NCBI RefSeq assembly: GCF_000420865.1
Contig: NZ_ATVT01000006.1
Coordinates: forward strand, 62,001-126,000
Reading direction: 5' to 3'
DNA length: 64,000 nucleotides
DNA from: Butyrivibrio sp. XPD2006
GTDB taxonomy: Bacteria; Bacillota; Clostridia; Lachnospirales; Lachnospiraceae
The notes beneath the pieces are model-generated. The model was not told where the DNA came from and ran no database searches. It was given only the letters and a program-made list of their open reading frames with translations. Both the position numbers and the translations under genes were made by a program. Below, in pieces: positions 15,331-23,652 of the stretch. The stretch's first letter is position 1. Every line of letters begins with the position of its first letter.

Positions 15331-16131
15331 ATGATAAGGACAGTTTACATTGAAGATATGGACCATCTGTATGAGCTCCTTAATGAGCAGGAATTTAGAT
15401 CTGACCTGAAGAGGAACCGAAATCTCTTTGTTTACCGCGGCCAGCCGGATGCTTCCTTCAAGCTGACGACGAGCCTTGCCAGAAACTGTAAGGATAAGCA
15501 AAAAGTCCTTGAGCCATGTATGCTCAGGAACTTCACAAAATATGCGGTTCTGGAGGAACCTTCGATTGAGAATTCAGTCTGGAGACAGATGATATTCGGA
15601 CAGCACCACGGCCTCCCAACAAGGCTTCTTGACTGGTCCTTCTCTCCCCTTATTGCCCTGCACTTCTCATGTACGGAAGGCGATCTGGAAGATATGGAGA
15701 AAAGAGACAGCGTAGTGTGGCGCACTGATATCCACGAGCTGCATGATCTCCTTCCCGATAAATATAAGGCAATTTCCGCCAAGTACAATACCACTGTCTT
15801 TTCTGTAGATATGCTTACAGAAGCCTGCGAAAGCCTTGACATGTATGACAAAGACATGGGATCATCTGCCATGCTCATGATTGAGCCTCCGTCCGTGGAT
15901 GTCCGCATTGTCAATCAATATTCGTTCTTCTCAGTAATCCCCACAGATATGCACAATATCGAGGGATTCCTTGATGAGCACACAGACAAGACCGTTCGCT
16001 ATATTATCAAGAAAGAGATTCGCTGGCAGATCAGAGATATGCTTGATCACCAGAATGTCTCCGAGCGTATCGTTTACCCCGGTCTTGACGGCTTATCAAA
16101 ATGGCTCGGAAGGCATTATTACGTCCGCTGA
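15331..16131 (+). CDS. FRG-domain protein
   Basis: A 266-residue FRG-domain protein named after the Phe-Arg-Gly motif, here FVYRGQPDASFKLTTSLARN near residue 35, with the second conserved block QHHGLPTRLLDWSFSPLIALHF. Biochemical function of the family is unsettled; members are often found in phage-defence islands. The ATG at 15331 is favoured over 15325 because AGGAGG would be only two bases from the latter. It is one of few plus-strand genes, lying between macro-HTH and HipBA genes. Confidence 0.88.
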   Translation: MIRTVYIEDMDHLYELLNEQEFRSDLKRNRNLFVYRGQPDASFKLTTSLARNCKDKQKVLEPCMLRNFTKYAVLEEPSIENSVWRQMIFGQHHGLPTRLLDWSFSPLIALHFSCTEGDLEDMEKRDSVVWRTDIHELHDLLPDKYKAISAKYNTTVFSVDMLTEACESLDMYDKDMGSSAMLMIEPPSVDVRIVNQYSFFSVIPTDMHNIEGFLDEHTDKTVRYIIKKEIRWQIRDMLDHQNVSERIVYPGLDGLSKWLGRHYYVR

Positions 16132-16151
16132 TCATCACTGCCTACTCTTTC

Positions 16152-17426
16152 TCATATGATTGTTTTACGGGCAAGAAGTATTCTTTCAGCAATATCTCTT
16201 GCATTCCCAAAACCAATTTCCTGCAGCTCTCTTCCGGACTCTCTTATTGCATTTTCAAATTTATCAAGCACCTTGTTGTAATTGTCCATTGCCACCTTGG
16301 AGGCCATGCCAATCCTGTCTGCCAGGATCTTAAAGCTTTCTTCTTCCACGCTGTCCAGGTTTCTTGTTCCGCCGATGTTAAAAGACATCTCCCTCGTTGC
16401 ACTGTCATAGATCACCGTGCTGATCATATCGTAGGCAGGTGCGAGCCTGATACCTTTCATGTCAGCATCGTAAAGAAGAGAATGATTTTTAATATGAGCA
16501 TCCGTATTACCAAGCGCAAAATTATATACAATTCTGTTCCAAAGCCTTAACTGATCATCCAATGGTCTTCCGGAATATCTACGTATTATTTCAAACATCT
16601 TTTCTGCGTAGTTCTGACCGTCTTTCTCATATTTATCGTATGAAGAAATTCCCATTGCCTGCGCAAAATCTTCCTGATGAATTCTGTTAGGTCGTCTCAG
16701 ATTCCTAATGATTTCGGATGACTCATCCATGATCCTGTCGAATCGCTTTGTAGCAAACAGTACTTCCGAATCAATGCCTTTTCCAACGTTTATGATAAAA
16801 CTCTCAGGGATATCAATTCCGCACTTTTGGGCCGCAAGCATTGATAGCTGCTCATTGGTAACTATTCCATCCAACCTGATGTGGCTTTGCTTTACAATAT
16901 GAGTGCTAGGTGCCAGTCCTGAAGGCAAATACCAGCGCTGATTTGGCTCGTCAAAATACAACCCCACTTTTCCTGATGCACCTGTAAGTGATAAATGCGT
17001 TTTGATTACCAGTTCAGTTGATTTTGTAGTTCCCTCAGAAGCAAGAGCCTCTACCTGTGCATCAGAAATAGGTTCATAATCTGAATCCCTCTCATTATCT
17101 GTTTCATCAATCCTCAATGCACCAATACATTCTTTGCCAAGATTATACAGGATTGAAAGATAATCATCCTCGTCAAAATGCATGTTAGAGGCAATAGCCT
17201 TTCTCATAAATCCTTCCGGAAGAAGTCCATCGAAAAAGACCTTTGTCTGCTCAGGTGAAAAAGGCTCATCCTGAGTCGGAAGTGAAACTGATATGGCCTT
17301 GGAACCACTCTGTGAAACATATTCTTTTGAATATGAAAAGCTGGCATCTTCAGAAGAATTTCCCTCAATCGTGCCGACTCTCACCTGTTTACCGTGTATT
17401 TCAAGGAAAACAATGTATTTTCTCAT
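16152..17426 (-). CDS. hipA: HipA-type serine/threonine kinase toxin
   Basis: Full-length HipA kinase (424 residues) that phosphorylates a translation component, in E. coli HipA glutamyl-tRNA synthetase. N-subdomain 1 (FFDGLLPEG), the ATP loop LTGASGKVGLY, the THIVKQ lysine segment, catalytic NFALGNTDAHIKNHSLLYD and the metal-binding LAPAYDMIST are all present, so it looks active. The start at 17426 lies 3 bases after the hipB stop; a GTG two codons upstream overlaps it. With hipB it forms a type II toxin-antitoxin operon. Confidence 0.95.
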   Translation of the reverse strand: MRKYIVFLEIHGKQVRVGTIEGNSSEDASFSYSKEYVSQSGSKAISVSLPTQDEPFSPEQTKVFFDGLLPEGFMRKAIASNMHFDEDDYLSILYNLGKECIGALRIDETDNERDSDYEPISDAQVEALASEGTTKSTELVIKTHLSLTGASGKVGLYFDEPNQRWYLPSGLAPSTHIVKQSHIRLDGIVTNEQLSMLAAQKCGIDIPESFIINVGKGIDSEVLFATKRFDRIMDESSEIIRNLRRPNRIHQEDFAQAMGISSYDKYEKDGQNYAEKMFEIIRRYSGRPLDDQLRLWNRIVYNFALGNTDAHIKNHSLLYDADMKGIRLAPAYDMISTVIYDSATREMSFNIGGTRNLDSVEEESFKILADRIGMASKVAMDNYNKVLDKFENAIRESGRELQEIGFGNARDIAERILLARKTII

Positions 17427-17428
17427 TG

Positions 17429-17641
17429 TCACGCCCTCGCATTCACTGAAATATCGAGTCCAAGCATATTTGCAAGATAAATAGCCTTGCCAAGTTCTGC
17501 TGTTTTCTTACCGTTTTCCAGATCTGAAATGAAGCTTATACTGAATCCGGTAAATTCAGAAATATAACGCTGGGTGTAGCCAAGCTCCTTCCTTCGCTTC
17601 TTCAATGCCTGCCCGAAATCTGAAGAACTGTTTATAAGCAT
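17429..17641 (-). CDS. hipB: HipB-type antitoxin/repressor
   Basis: A 70-residue XRE-family DNA-binding protein, antitoxin partner of the adjacent HipA. The helix-turn-helix is GYTQRYISEFTGFSISFISDLENGKKTAELGKAI. GGAGG lies about 10 bases before the ATG at 17641. Palindromic sites in the promoter (17702-17713 and 17741-17752) are the expected operators for autorepression. Confidence 0.92.
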   Translation of the reverse strand: MLINSSSDFGQALKKRRKELGYTQRYISEFTGFSISFISDLENGKKTAELGKAIYLANMLGLDISVNARA

Positions 17642-17701
17642 AATAACTTCGCCTCCAAAATAAGCCGTTCGAACAATTCTGTGCATGGCCAGTAAAATAT
17701 T

Positions 17702-17759
17702 AGCCGTTCGGCTCTTTTATTATACACCTAGTATATTTCGAGCCGTACGGCTAAGTCAA
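17702..17759 (-). promoter_or_regulatory. hipBA promoter with two palindromic operators
   Basis: Minus-strand promoter TTGACT (17759-17754), 18-base spacer, TATACT (17735-17730). The spacer holds a perfect 12-bp palindrome AGCCGTACGGCT (17741-17752), and a near-identical one, AGCCGTTCGGCT, lies downstream of the -10 at 17702-17713; a further half-site AGCCGTTCG is at 17663. Operators overlapping the promoter explain cooperative autorepression by the antitoxin. Confidence 0.82.
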
Positions 17760-17761
17760 GT

Positions 17762-18541
17762 TCAAGACTCTCTTTCTTCTATGCCAAACGTCTTACTGAA
17801 CCATTCCGTAAATCTCCGCCAAATCGCTTTAATGGGGTTACTATCAACTATCTTGTCCGCGTCCGGCGCCAGCTTGTTGCTTCCATCTCTATAATCTATA
17901 TCTACACCCGGCTGTACGTTGTAGCAGAATACGTTAAAAGAGATTCCTCTTCCCTTATCCTCCACAGAGTAAGCTTCAATCTGTACTCCATCGCACAACA
18001 GGTTCTTATCTGTAAAGACAGGCGTAGCCCTGTACATCACATGTCTTCCGGTGCTCTGTACATATTCTGCGACCTCATTTTCATAAGGCAGCATTCCCAT
18101 CAAATTCATATACCTTGTGCCGGTGATCAGGTTTTTCTCATTGGCATTCTCGCCGGTCAGCTGGAATCCTATCATATGGCATCTGTTGTAAAGGAATGGC
18201 GGATCGGAGTCTATTATCCCAGGATACTTGTTCTGCTTCCATCCTGTCGGCCGCACATCACTGATATCCTCGCGCTCCTCCGTAGGCATCAGATCCTTTC
18301 CCATACACGCAATAGCAGCCGTACATCTTCCCAATCGGTCAGGTTCACCATATTGTTCAAAAGAGCTTGTGGTAATCTCATCAGCTGTGAATCCCGGAAC
18401 ATTGTTGTTTAAAACAACTGATGGCGCCCCATTGTACGCCGGAATCTCCTCCGCGGCATAACTCTCAACGCTCCGAAAAAGACATATTCCGGCAACCAAC
18501 AGCGCTACAAATATTCTGTTTCCCACTCCTATTTTCTTCAT
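17762..18541 (-). CDS. Secreted DNA/RNA non-specific endonuclease
   Basis: Exported beta-beta-alpha-metal nuclease of 259 residues. A signal peptide (GNRIFVALLVAGICLF..., cleavage after SYAA) precedes the catalytic domain. The active-site region is YNRCHMIGFQLTGENANEKNLITGTRYMN, where His in NRCH corresponds to the general base and the Asn in the following helix to the metal ligand, as in streptococcal EndA/Spd nucleases. The ATG overlaps the stop of the EamA gene (ATGA). Likely role is nucleic acid scavenging outside the cell. Confidence 0.88.
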   Translation of the reverse strand: MKKIGVGNRIFVALLVAGICLFRSVESYAAEEIPAYNGAPSVVLNNNVPGFTADEITTSSFEQYGEPDRLGRCTAAIACMGKDLMPTEEREDISDVRPTGWKQNKYPGIIDSDPPFLYNRCHMIGFQLTGENANEKNLITGTRYMNLMGMLPYENEVAEYVQSTGRHVMYRATPVFTDKNLLCDGVQIEAYSVEDKGRGISFNVFCYNVQPGVDIDYRDGSNKLAPDADKIVDSNPIKAIWRRFTEWFSKTFGIEERES

Positions 18542-18951
18542 AATACCATCAGCAGTGTTCCTGCTCCGATTAGAACACATCCAAACACCGACTTCACTGT
18601 AAACTGCTCATGCAGAAACACAAATGCTAGTATCAGTGTGATAACAACGCTTAGTTTGTCTATTGGTACAACCTTGGACGCATCTCCAACCTGAAGTGCC
18701 CTGTAATAGCAGAGCCATGATGCTCCGGTTGCCAATCCTGAAAGAATCAGGAATATCCAGCTTTTCTTACTAATCTCAGAAATCCCTGTCTGAGCATTGG
18801 TCAAAAAGACCATTCCCCAAGCCATCACAACAACGACAACCGTTCTGATGGCAGTGGCCAGATTAGAATTAACACCTTCAATTCCAATCTTTGCCAGAAT
18901 TGATGTCAATGCTGCAAATACTGCCGAAAGCAACGCAAATATGAACCACAT
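18538..18951 (-). CDS. EamA/DMT-superfamily half-transporter
   Basis: A 137-residue membrane protein with about five helices, a single EamA module (half the size of a full drug/metabolite transporter), so it probably works as a dimer. Typical features are the first helix FALLSAVFAALTSILAKIG, ATGASWLCYYRALQVG and the final LHEQFTVKSVFGCVLIGAGTL. Its stop overlaps the start of the nuclease gene. Substrate unknown. Confidence 0.88.
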   Translation of the reverse strand: MWFIFALLSAVFAALTSILAKIGIEGVNSNLATAIRTVVVVVMAWGMVFLTNAQTGISEISKKSWIFLILSGLATGASWLCYYRALQVGDASKVVPIDKLSVVITLILAFVFLHEQFTVKSVFGCVLIGAGTLLMVL

Positions 18952-18975
18952 ATCTAATCCCCCTTAATCAGCTAT

Positions 18976-19437
18976 TTACAGTCCAAATTCCTTGCAAAGA
19001 GCATCATACCTCTTCTGCTCTTTTTCTTTTACAGGCTTTGACGAATCCTTAAAGCAGTGGTCGATAACATCAGCATCCTTCAATAGTTCATCCATAGGGC
19101 TGTCCACTGCAGCTTTGTCGTCATGATGATAGATTGCCGAGCAGATTATGTCAGTCTCTTCAGGAGTAGTCAATTCCAGCTTGCCCAGCACTTTTCTGGC
19201 AAGGTCTGCCCCAAGATGAGCGTGATCATCATATGAACCTGTTTTATAAGCATGTAGATCGTGGAGCATTCCTGCCATGGCAGCCAGCTCTGGATCCAGT
19301 CCTCTCTTTTTGGCCAGTATCTGCGCCGCAAGGGAAACCCCGTACAAATGCGCGGTTGCACTTGTCCTCTTGTCCTCATCATCAATCTTGTTGATCTTTT
19401 TGTCTACATATGCTCTAAGTTCTTTTAATCTGCTCAT
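18976..19437 (-). CDS. HD-domain phosphohydrolase
   Basis: A 153-residue HD-superfamily metal-dependent phosphohydrolase. The ligands are visible as HLYGVS, then MLHDLHAYK (the HD pair), HAHLGADLA and YHHDDKAAVDSPMDELLKDAD. GGAGG lies upstream of the ATG at 19437. Substrate is unknown; a nucleotide is likely. Confidence 0.88.
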   Translation of the reverse strand: MSRLKELRAYVDKKINKIDDEDKRTSATAHLYGVSLAAQILAKKRGLDPELAAMAGMLHDLHAYKTGSYDDHAHLGADLARKVLGKLELTTPEETDIICSAIYHHDDKAAVDSPMDELLKDADVIDHCFKDSSKPVKEKEQKRYDALCKEFGL

Positions 19438-19450
19438 GTTATCCCTCCAC

Positions 19451-19903
19451 TTAGTCAGTAACAACATCTCCGGTCCAATCAACGATTCCGCCAAACTCAA
19501 AAACATTTTTGTATCCAATATCATACAGCTTCTGAGAAGCTTCCTTGCTGCGCCTTCCGGTTCTGCAATACACCAGGATCACCTGATCCAAATCCGGCAG
19601 TTCTTCAGGCTGTGTGTCTGTAATACTCTCATTTGGGATGCAGATTGCTCCCGGTATATGCCCCGCGTCATACTCATCCTGCCTTCTGACATCCACGATC
19701 ACATGTCCGTCGTCCACCTCCATCATGAGCTTAGCCGTCTCCTGATCAATCTGCATATAGCTGTCAGACTCACTTATTTTATCACTAAGAAAAATGGACG
19801 TCGGCCCATCAGCTCCACCTATTATATGCATTTCTTTCTGCCCACAGCCGGTAAGCGCCAATGTAATGAACAGCATTCCCGACATCAACAACTTTTTATT
19901 CAT
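19451..19903 (-). CDS. Rhodanese-like lipoprotein
   Basis: Surface lipoprotein of 150 residues. The signal peptide ends LALTGC (Cys20). Next comes IIGGADGPTSIFLS, a motif also known from the beta subunit of Na+-pumping decarboxylases and from other clostridial secreted proteins; its role here is unclear. The rest is a rhodanese domain (VDVRRQDEYDAGHIPGAI) with active-site loop CRTGRRS, so persulfide or thiol transfer at the outer membrane face is possible. Its start region faces the Pho-box-like promoter of RNA copy 2. Confidence 0.85.
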   Translation of the reverse strand: MNKKLLMSGMLFITLALTGCGQKEMHIIGGADGPTSIFLSDKISESDSYMQIDQETAKLMMEVDDGHVIVDVRRQDEYDAGHIPGAICIPNESITDTQPEELPDLDQVILVYCRTGRRSKEASQKLYDIGYKNVFEFGGIVDWTGDVVTD

Positions 19904-19920
19904 TCAGTACACTCTGACCC

Positions 19921-19974
19921 TTCACATTTCTTTCACAACATTTTTAGATTCGTTTAAGGTACAAGTCTTATGAT
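19921..19974 (+). promoter_or_regulatory. Pho-box-like promoter of RNA copy 2
   Basis: Direct repeats at 11-bp period: TTCACA (19921), TTCACA (19932), TTTAGA (19943), TTAAGG (19954), then 9 bp and -10 TATGAT (19969-19974). Same spacing as copies 1 and 3. Confidence 0.6.
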
Positions 19975-19980
19975 AAAACC

Positions 19981-20122
19981 ATCAAGAAGAACACAGCTTC
20001 TTGATTCCTCATATTCATATATTTTTTTCATAACACTTTCCCTTCGGCCCAGCACCGAAGGGTCCTCCCTAAAACAATGCCGCAGCACTTTTCATTTAAG
20101 AGTGCTACGGCTTCATTATACT
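19981..20122 (+). ncRNA. Structured RNA of a three-copy family, copy 2
   Basis: Hairpin 1 TCAAGAAG/CTTCTTGA, a CATAACAC element, hairpin 2 CCCTTCGG/CCGAAGGG, C-rich linker GTCCTCCCTAAAACAAT, hairpin 3 GCCGCAGCACT/AGTGCTACGGC followed by TTCATTATA. Compared with copy 3, hairpin 2 differs by paired changes on both sides that keep it closed, supporting a real RNA structure. Located between the LOG gene and the rhodanese lipoprotein gene, on the opposite strand to both. Confidence 0.6.
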
Positions 20123-20135
20123 TTAGCGCCGTTTG

Positions 20136-20678
20136 TCAATCACTGCTGCCTCCCAAAAAGCCTGCAATCTCCTGAATATCCTCCGACAGGAGCACGTTCT
20201 CAAAGTACTCGCGTCGTCCAAATTCTGCACTCAGTATATTGTCTAAAACAGCTTTTAACGGTCTGTAATAACCGTCCGTATCATAGAGAACTATAGGTCC
20301 TCGTTTTATGTTAAGGCTTGAAAGTGACATAACTTCAGTGATCTCATCGAGAGTTCCGATACCTCCCGGCAGTGCAATAAAAGCATCTGCCAGCTCAATC
20401 ATCTTGGACTTTCGTTCTGCCATCGACTTAGTTTCTATCAACTGCGTTAATCCCGTATGCTTTCTTGCCTGAATGATAGCAACATCGGGAATAACTCCTA
20501 TCACCTTGCCTCCGGCCTCAATAACGGCATTGGACACTGCTCCCATAAGGCCTTTACTGGCGCCTCCGTAAACAAGTGTATGCCCATTTTCTCCGATCCA
20601 TTTTCCTAAAGTCTTGGCCGCCTCAGTAAAACCGGGATTATTGCCAATGCTTGAACCGCAATAAACTGCAATATTCAT
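20136..20678 (-). CDS. LOG-family protein (TIGR00730 type)
   Basis: Rossmann-fold protein of 180 residues of the LOG/lysine-decarboxylase-like family, which contains cytokinin riboside 5'-monophosphate phosphoribohydrolases; in bacteria the likely activity is cleavage of AMP-type nucleotides to base and ribose 5-phosphate. The signature FIALPGGIGTLDEITEVMSL (PGGxGTxxE) and N-terminal VYCGSSIGNNP, then VYGGASKGLMGAV are present. Substrate preference unproven. Confidence 0.9.
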   Translation of the reverse strand: MNIAVYCGSSIGNNPGFTEAAKTLGKWIGENGHTLVYGGASKGLMGAVSNAVIEAGGKVIGVIPDVAIIQARKHTGLTQLIETKSMAERKSKMIELADAFIALPGGIGTLDEITEVMSLSSLNIKRGPIVLYDTDGYYRPLKAVLDNILSAEFGRREYFENVLLSEDIQEIAGFLGGSSD

Positions 20679-20690
20679 ACTCTTTACTCC

Positions 20691-21203
20691 TCACGTCAAT
20701 TCTGCAGCCACAGTCTGATATACCAGGTAATCTGCTTCGTTGAAATTCACAATGGTAATATCCATCTCATAGCCGGCGTTCTTCTCCAGCCACTCCATCA
20801 CTGTTGTCAGAGCAATCCTGGCTGCATCCTTCTTGGGATACCCATACACGCCAGTGGAAATTCCCGGAAAAGCAATACTGTGAAGATCATTTGCTTTCGC
20901 AACTTCAAGTGAATTCCAATAGCAGTTACGTAGATCTTCCGGGTCAGATGTCCTTCCGCCATATATTGGTCCGACAGTATGAATCACGTGTGCTGCAGGG
21001 AGATTATAACCTCCCGTAATCTTAGCTTCTCCGGTTCTGCAGCCATGTAAAGTTCTGCACTCGTCAAGAAGCCCCGGACCGGCAGCCCGATGTATAGCGC
21101 CATCAACACCACCGCCTCCAAGCAAACTTGTATTAGCAGCGTTAACTATTGCATCAACTTTTAGTTTTGTTATATCTCCCGAATGATACTTGATAGAACT
21201 CAT
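20691..21203 (-). CDS. Macro-domain protein (MacroD/YmdB type)
   Basis: Stand-alone macro domain of 170 residues. The ADP-ribose site is canonical: [34 protein letters not shown] (quoted in parts: DAIVNAAN and [10 protein letters not shown]) and [15 protein letters not shown]. Such proteins hydrolyse O-acetyl-ADP-ribose or remove mono-ADP-ribose from proteins. The start at 21203 has AAGAAGG 8 bases upstream; an ATG at 21227 overlapping the previous stop is the alternative. Co-oriented with the DUF4332-like gene upstream. Confidence 0.93.
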   Translation of the reverse strand: MSSIKYHSGDITKLKVDAIVNAANTSLLGGGGVDGAIHRAAGPGLLDECRTLHGCRTGEAKITGGYNLPAAHVIHTVGPIYGGRTSDPEDLRNCYWNSLEVAKANDLHSIAFPGISTGVYGYPKKDAARIALTTVMEWLEKNAGYEMDITIVNFNEADYLVYQTVAAELT

Positions 21204-21223
21204 ACTCCAGCCTTCTTTCTTTA

Positions 21224-21982
21224 TCATCTGCGCCGGCCTGTAGCATTTCCTGTACCGGAACTCTCAGTATTGGATGAACTGCTGTCATTGGTGCCACTTC
21301 CACCTGTCATGCCGGGATGATCCACCCTGGATGATGGTCTTGGTGTAGTATATGTTCCTTTACCGGTGGGACGATCCACTCTGCCGGATGCGCTTTCACT
21401 GCTAACAGAAATACTACCACCATCACATTGAATACCCGGAAATGTAGTGGTATTTTCATAGGTCTGTCCGTTCGCAAAAGTAACCGTAACCGTAATCTTT
21501 GACACACCATTAGCTCCTGCCTGACTTCCGGCAAAAAGATGTATCGGCTCCGGATCGTTTTCGTCAAAAACCGGAATAGTGCTGCTTGAATTTACGCCGA
21601 CGTTTTGTGCTGCAGTTTTTAAGGCAGGTAGCTTTGACTCATCATATTGATGGTCCGGATGTGCATTTGATACAGCCTTTAACGCAATCTTTGTTGCGCC
21701 GATATCAATCTTAGCAAGATCCAAAGCGCAGCGAATGCCTGCGACAATCAGAAGATAAGCATAGTCTTCTGTCATCCCGTCAACATCCCAAAGAGCTGCC
21801 TGCTTGACCCAAATATCCACATATCTTCTGTCAATCTTGAGTTTGTCCGCAATTATCTGCCTCTGCTCCGGAGTTCTTCCACCTGAAAGAAGACCGGCTA
21901 TGTCACTGATGTCACAACTGCTTTTTAAACTTCTTTTTTGTGCCAGACTGATGCCTTTGATCGGAATTAACGAAGTTCCCAT
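21224..21982 (-). CDS. DUF4332-like protein with Ser/Gly-rich tail
   Basis: A 252-residue protein. The N-terminal half ([20 protein letters not shown]... [36 protein letters not shown]) matches the helix-hairpin-helix DUF4332 pattern. The middle carries [17 protein letters not shown], beta-rich, and the last 60 residues are low-complexity Ser/Gly/Thr/Arg with repeated RVDRP and RVDHP. It has no signal peptide. Adjacent to a macro-domain gene with overlapping stop/start. Function unknown. Confidence 0.7.
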   Translation of the reverse strand: MGTSLIPIKGISLAQKRSLKSSCDISDIAGLLSGGRTPEQRQIIADKLKIDRRYVDIWVKQAALWDVDGMTEDYAYLLIVAGIRCALDLAKIDIGATKIALKAVSNAHPDHQYDESKLPALKTAAQNVGVNSSSTIPVFDENDPEPIHLFAGSQAGANGVSKITVTVTFANGQTYENTTTFPGIQCDGGSISVSSESASGRVDRPTGKGTYTTPRPSSRVDHPGMTGGSGTNDSSSSNTESSGTGNATGRRR

Positions 21983-22031
21983 GATTCTCCTCCTATGTCT
22001 TTTATGAGTTAATTGTTATTAATCATTCACA

Positions 22032-22544
22032 CTAAAACGCTCTCACATACCCGATTTCTGTATACACCATCCCATGCTTGCCACGATCAGATTTCATAAG
22101 TGATATTCCATTTACACGCATAGATTCGCTTTCCTGAAACTCAGGTAAAAGAGCTTTTCCTTTAGTACATTCTGCCTTCCTGATCAGCGTGACATGAGGC
22201 AGAAACTTCTTTCTGTCAAACGGAATCTCCTCATCCAAAAGAGCTTTTCTAAGTCTCTTAACATACTCACGTAAATCCGGATTTTCTTCCATGTCCGCAA
22301 AAAACATATCCTTAAAGGGCCTGAATCCACTAAGTTTCAACGAAAATGACCTCAGAGGAACATTCCGCATAACTTCCTCGATCTGCTCAGGATCATCATA
22401 CTCTCCGATAAATGCAAGGGTCATATGCAGATTCTCACGAACTGTATAATTTCCCTTTACACCGCATCTCATCAGATCGTCCTGAATCTCCGTAAGTGAA
22501 TCAAGCATGTTTTCATCAAAACAGATTGCTATGAAAAGTCTCAT
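22032..22544 (-). CDS. thpR: RNA 2',3'-cyclic phosphodiesterase
   Basis: 2H-phosphoesterase of 170 residues (ThpR/LigT family) opening 2',3'-cyclic phosphates on RNA ends, first described as an RNA ligase. Both HxTx motifs are present: HMTLAFIG near residue 40 and HVTLIRKA near 124. The ATG overlaps the stop of the TPR-like gene by 4 bases. The enzyme acts on the same RNA end chemistry as RtcB, encoded 6 kb away. Confidence 0.9.
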   Translation of the reverse strand: MRLFIAICFDENMLDSLTEIQDDLMRCGVKGNYTVRENLHMTLAFIGEYDDPEQIEEVMRNVPLRSFSLKLSGFRPFKDMFFADMEENPDLREYVKRLRKALLDEEIPFDRKKFLPHVTLIRKAECTKGKALLPEFQESESMRVNGISLMKSDRGKHGMVYTEIGYVRAF

Positions 22545-23242
22545 ATCGGACCTCCATTCATCCTGTTACTAATGATCCTCCCAACCTCTTCATCAGCGGT
22601 CAGATCATAGACCATTCGGTAACAATCGATAGCCTGCTGCCCATCACCGGCTTCATCAGCCTCCTGTGCAGCCTTGTAAAGAAGCGCCAGTGTGACCGGA
22701 TTAGCCTCAGTGGGAATATCATTATTCTTCAGGATTTCCTGTATCTGAGCAATACTCTTATCAGATACTTCTTTGCCAACAGCCTTCTCCAGAAACTCAA
22801 GCTCAGCATCGGCCTGCTGGGAATCTTCAAAGAGTTTGCTATACAAATAGCATGCAGCCGAAACCTGTGGTTTATACTTCTCCAGGTAATACCATCCCAT
22901 ATTTCTGTAGAAAGCTGCTAGTTCAGCTCTGGTACAACAATAATTATATGACTCCGTAGTGTAGGAATATTCCCCCTCAGAGTCACCAAGCTGTTTGCAG
23001 CACAGAATTATCCCGAGAATAGTCTCCATGTCTACAGGATTCTCAAGATGGGCATTCAGCCATTCCTGCTGTGCTTTAGCGTAATCTCCGGCTAGAAGCA
23101 GCTCTTTTGCCTTAGTCTTATAAGGCGTCAGCTTGTCCTCATCGGAAATTACATATTCATCATTGCCCAGACAGTAGTATTCATATAAAAAGACCTCTGA
23201 AATGTGTTTCAGACACACATTCATTCTACTCATTTTTTCCAT
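22541..23242 (-). CDS. TPR-like protein, unknown
   Basis: A 233-residue helical protein with tetratricopeptide-like pairs, for example AKELLLAGDYAKAQQEWLNAHLENP and AAQEADEAGDGQQAIDCYRMVYDLT. No catalytic motif or signal peptide, so probably a protein-protein interaction factor in the cytoplasm. Translationally coupled to thpR. ATG codons at 23242, 23233 and 23224 are all possible starts. Confidence 0.7.
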   Translation of the reverse strand: MEKMSRMNVCLKHISEVFLYEYYCLGNDEYVISDEDKLTPYKTKAKELLLAGDYAKAQQEWLNAHLENPVDMETILGIILCCKQLGDSEGEYSYTTESYNYCCTRAELAAFYRNMGWYYLEKYKPQVSAACYLYSKLFEDSQQADAELEFLEKAVGKEVSDKSIAQIQEILKNNDIPTEANPVTLALLYKAAQEADEAGDGQQAIDCYRMVYDLTADEEVGRIISNRMNGGPI

Positions 23243-23268
23243 CGCCTTTATAAAATAGGCACTTCTCC

Positions 23269-23652
23269 TCAGACCGTTATCTCTACCTGGTTTCCCTCGA
23301 TGCCGACAATACAGCTCTCGTAATAGCCGTCTCCGGTTGTACGCGGACCACTGATTACTTCATAGCCATCTGCTTTGAGCTTCTCTGTAAGTTCATCCAC
23401 CTTTTCTTTGCTGCCTGCAGAAAACGCTATATGCGCATACCCTGTCCTGTTCAAAGGCTTCTCATCATCTATGATCTCCGGTTTTGTCATGATTTCCAAT
23501 CTTGCTCCGTCTTCAAAAGAGATAAAAAAAGAGCGGAAGTCTGTTTTCACGTTGTGATAGCCATCATTCGAAACACCCCCAAGATATTTAACAAAGAAAT
23601 CTCTTGCTCTCTCAGGGTCAGTTACATACATTGCGATATGTTCAATCTTCAT
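23269..23652 (-). CDS. VOC-family (glyoxalase-like) protein
   Basis: A 127-residue single-domain vicinal-oxygen-chelate protein. The beta-alpha-beta-beta-beta pattern is seen as IEHIAMYVTDPERARDFFVKYLG, HIAFSAGSKEKVDELTEKLKADGYEV and a final GIEGNQVEI, with His5, His near residue 73 and Glu near the end as probable metal ligands. Could be a glyoxalase, dioxygenase or resistance protein. Overlaps the end of the SGNH gene upstream by 11 bases. Confidence 0.85.
   Translation of the reverse strand: MKIEHIAMYVTDPERARDFFVKYLGGVSNDGYHNVKTDFRSFFISFEDGARLEIMTKPEIIDDEKPLNRTGYAHIAFSAGSKEKVDELTEKLKADGYEVISGPRTTGDGYYESCIVGIEGNQVEITV

Noticed and set aside
19913-20050. Minus-strand mini-ORFs inside the structured RNA copies (for example after GTGTTATG)
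   Set aside because: Copies 1 and 2 give similar short peptides, but copy 3 has a different frame and early stop, while hairpin pairing is retained, so selection is on structure.
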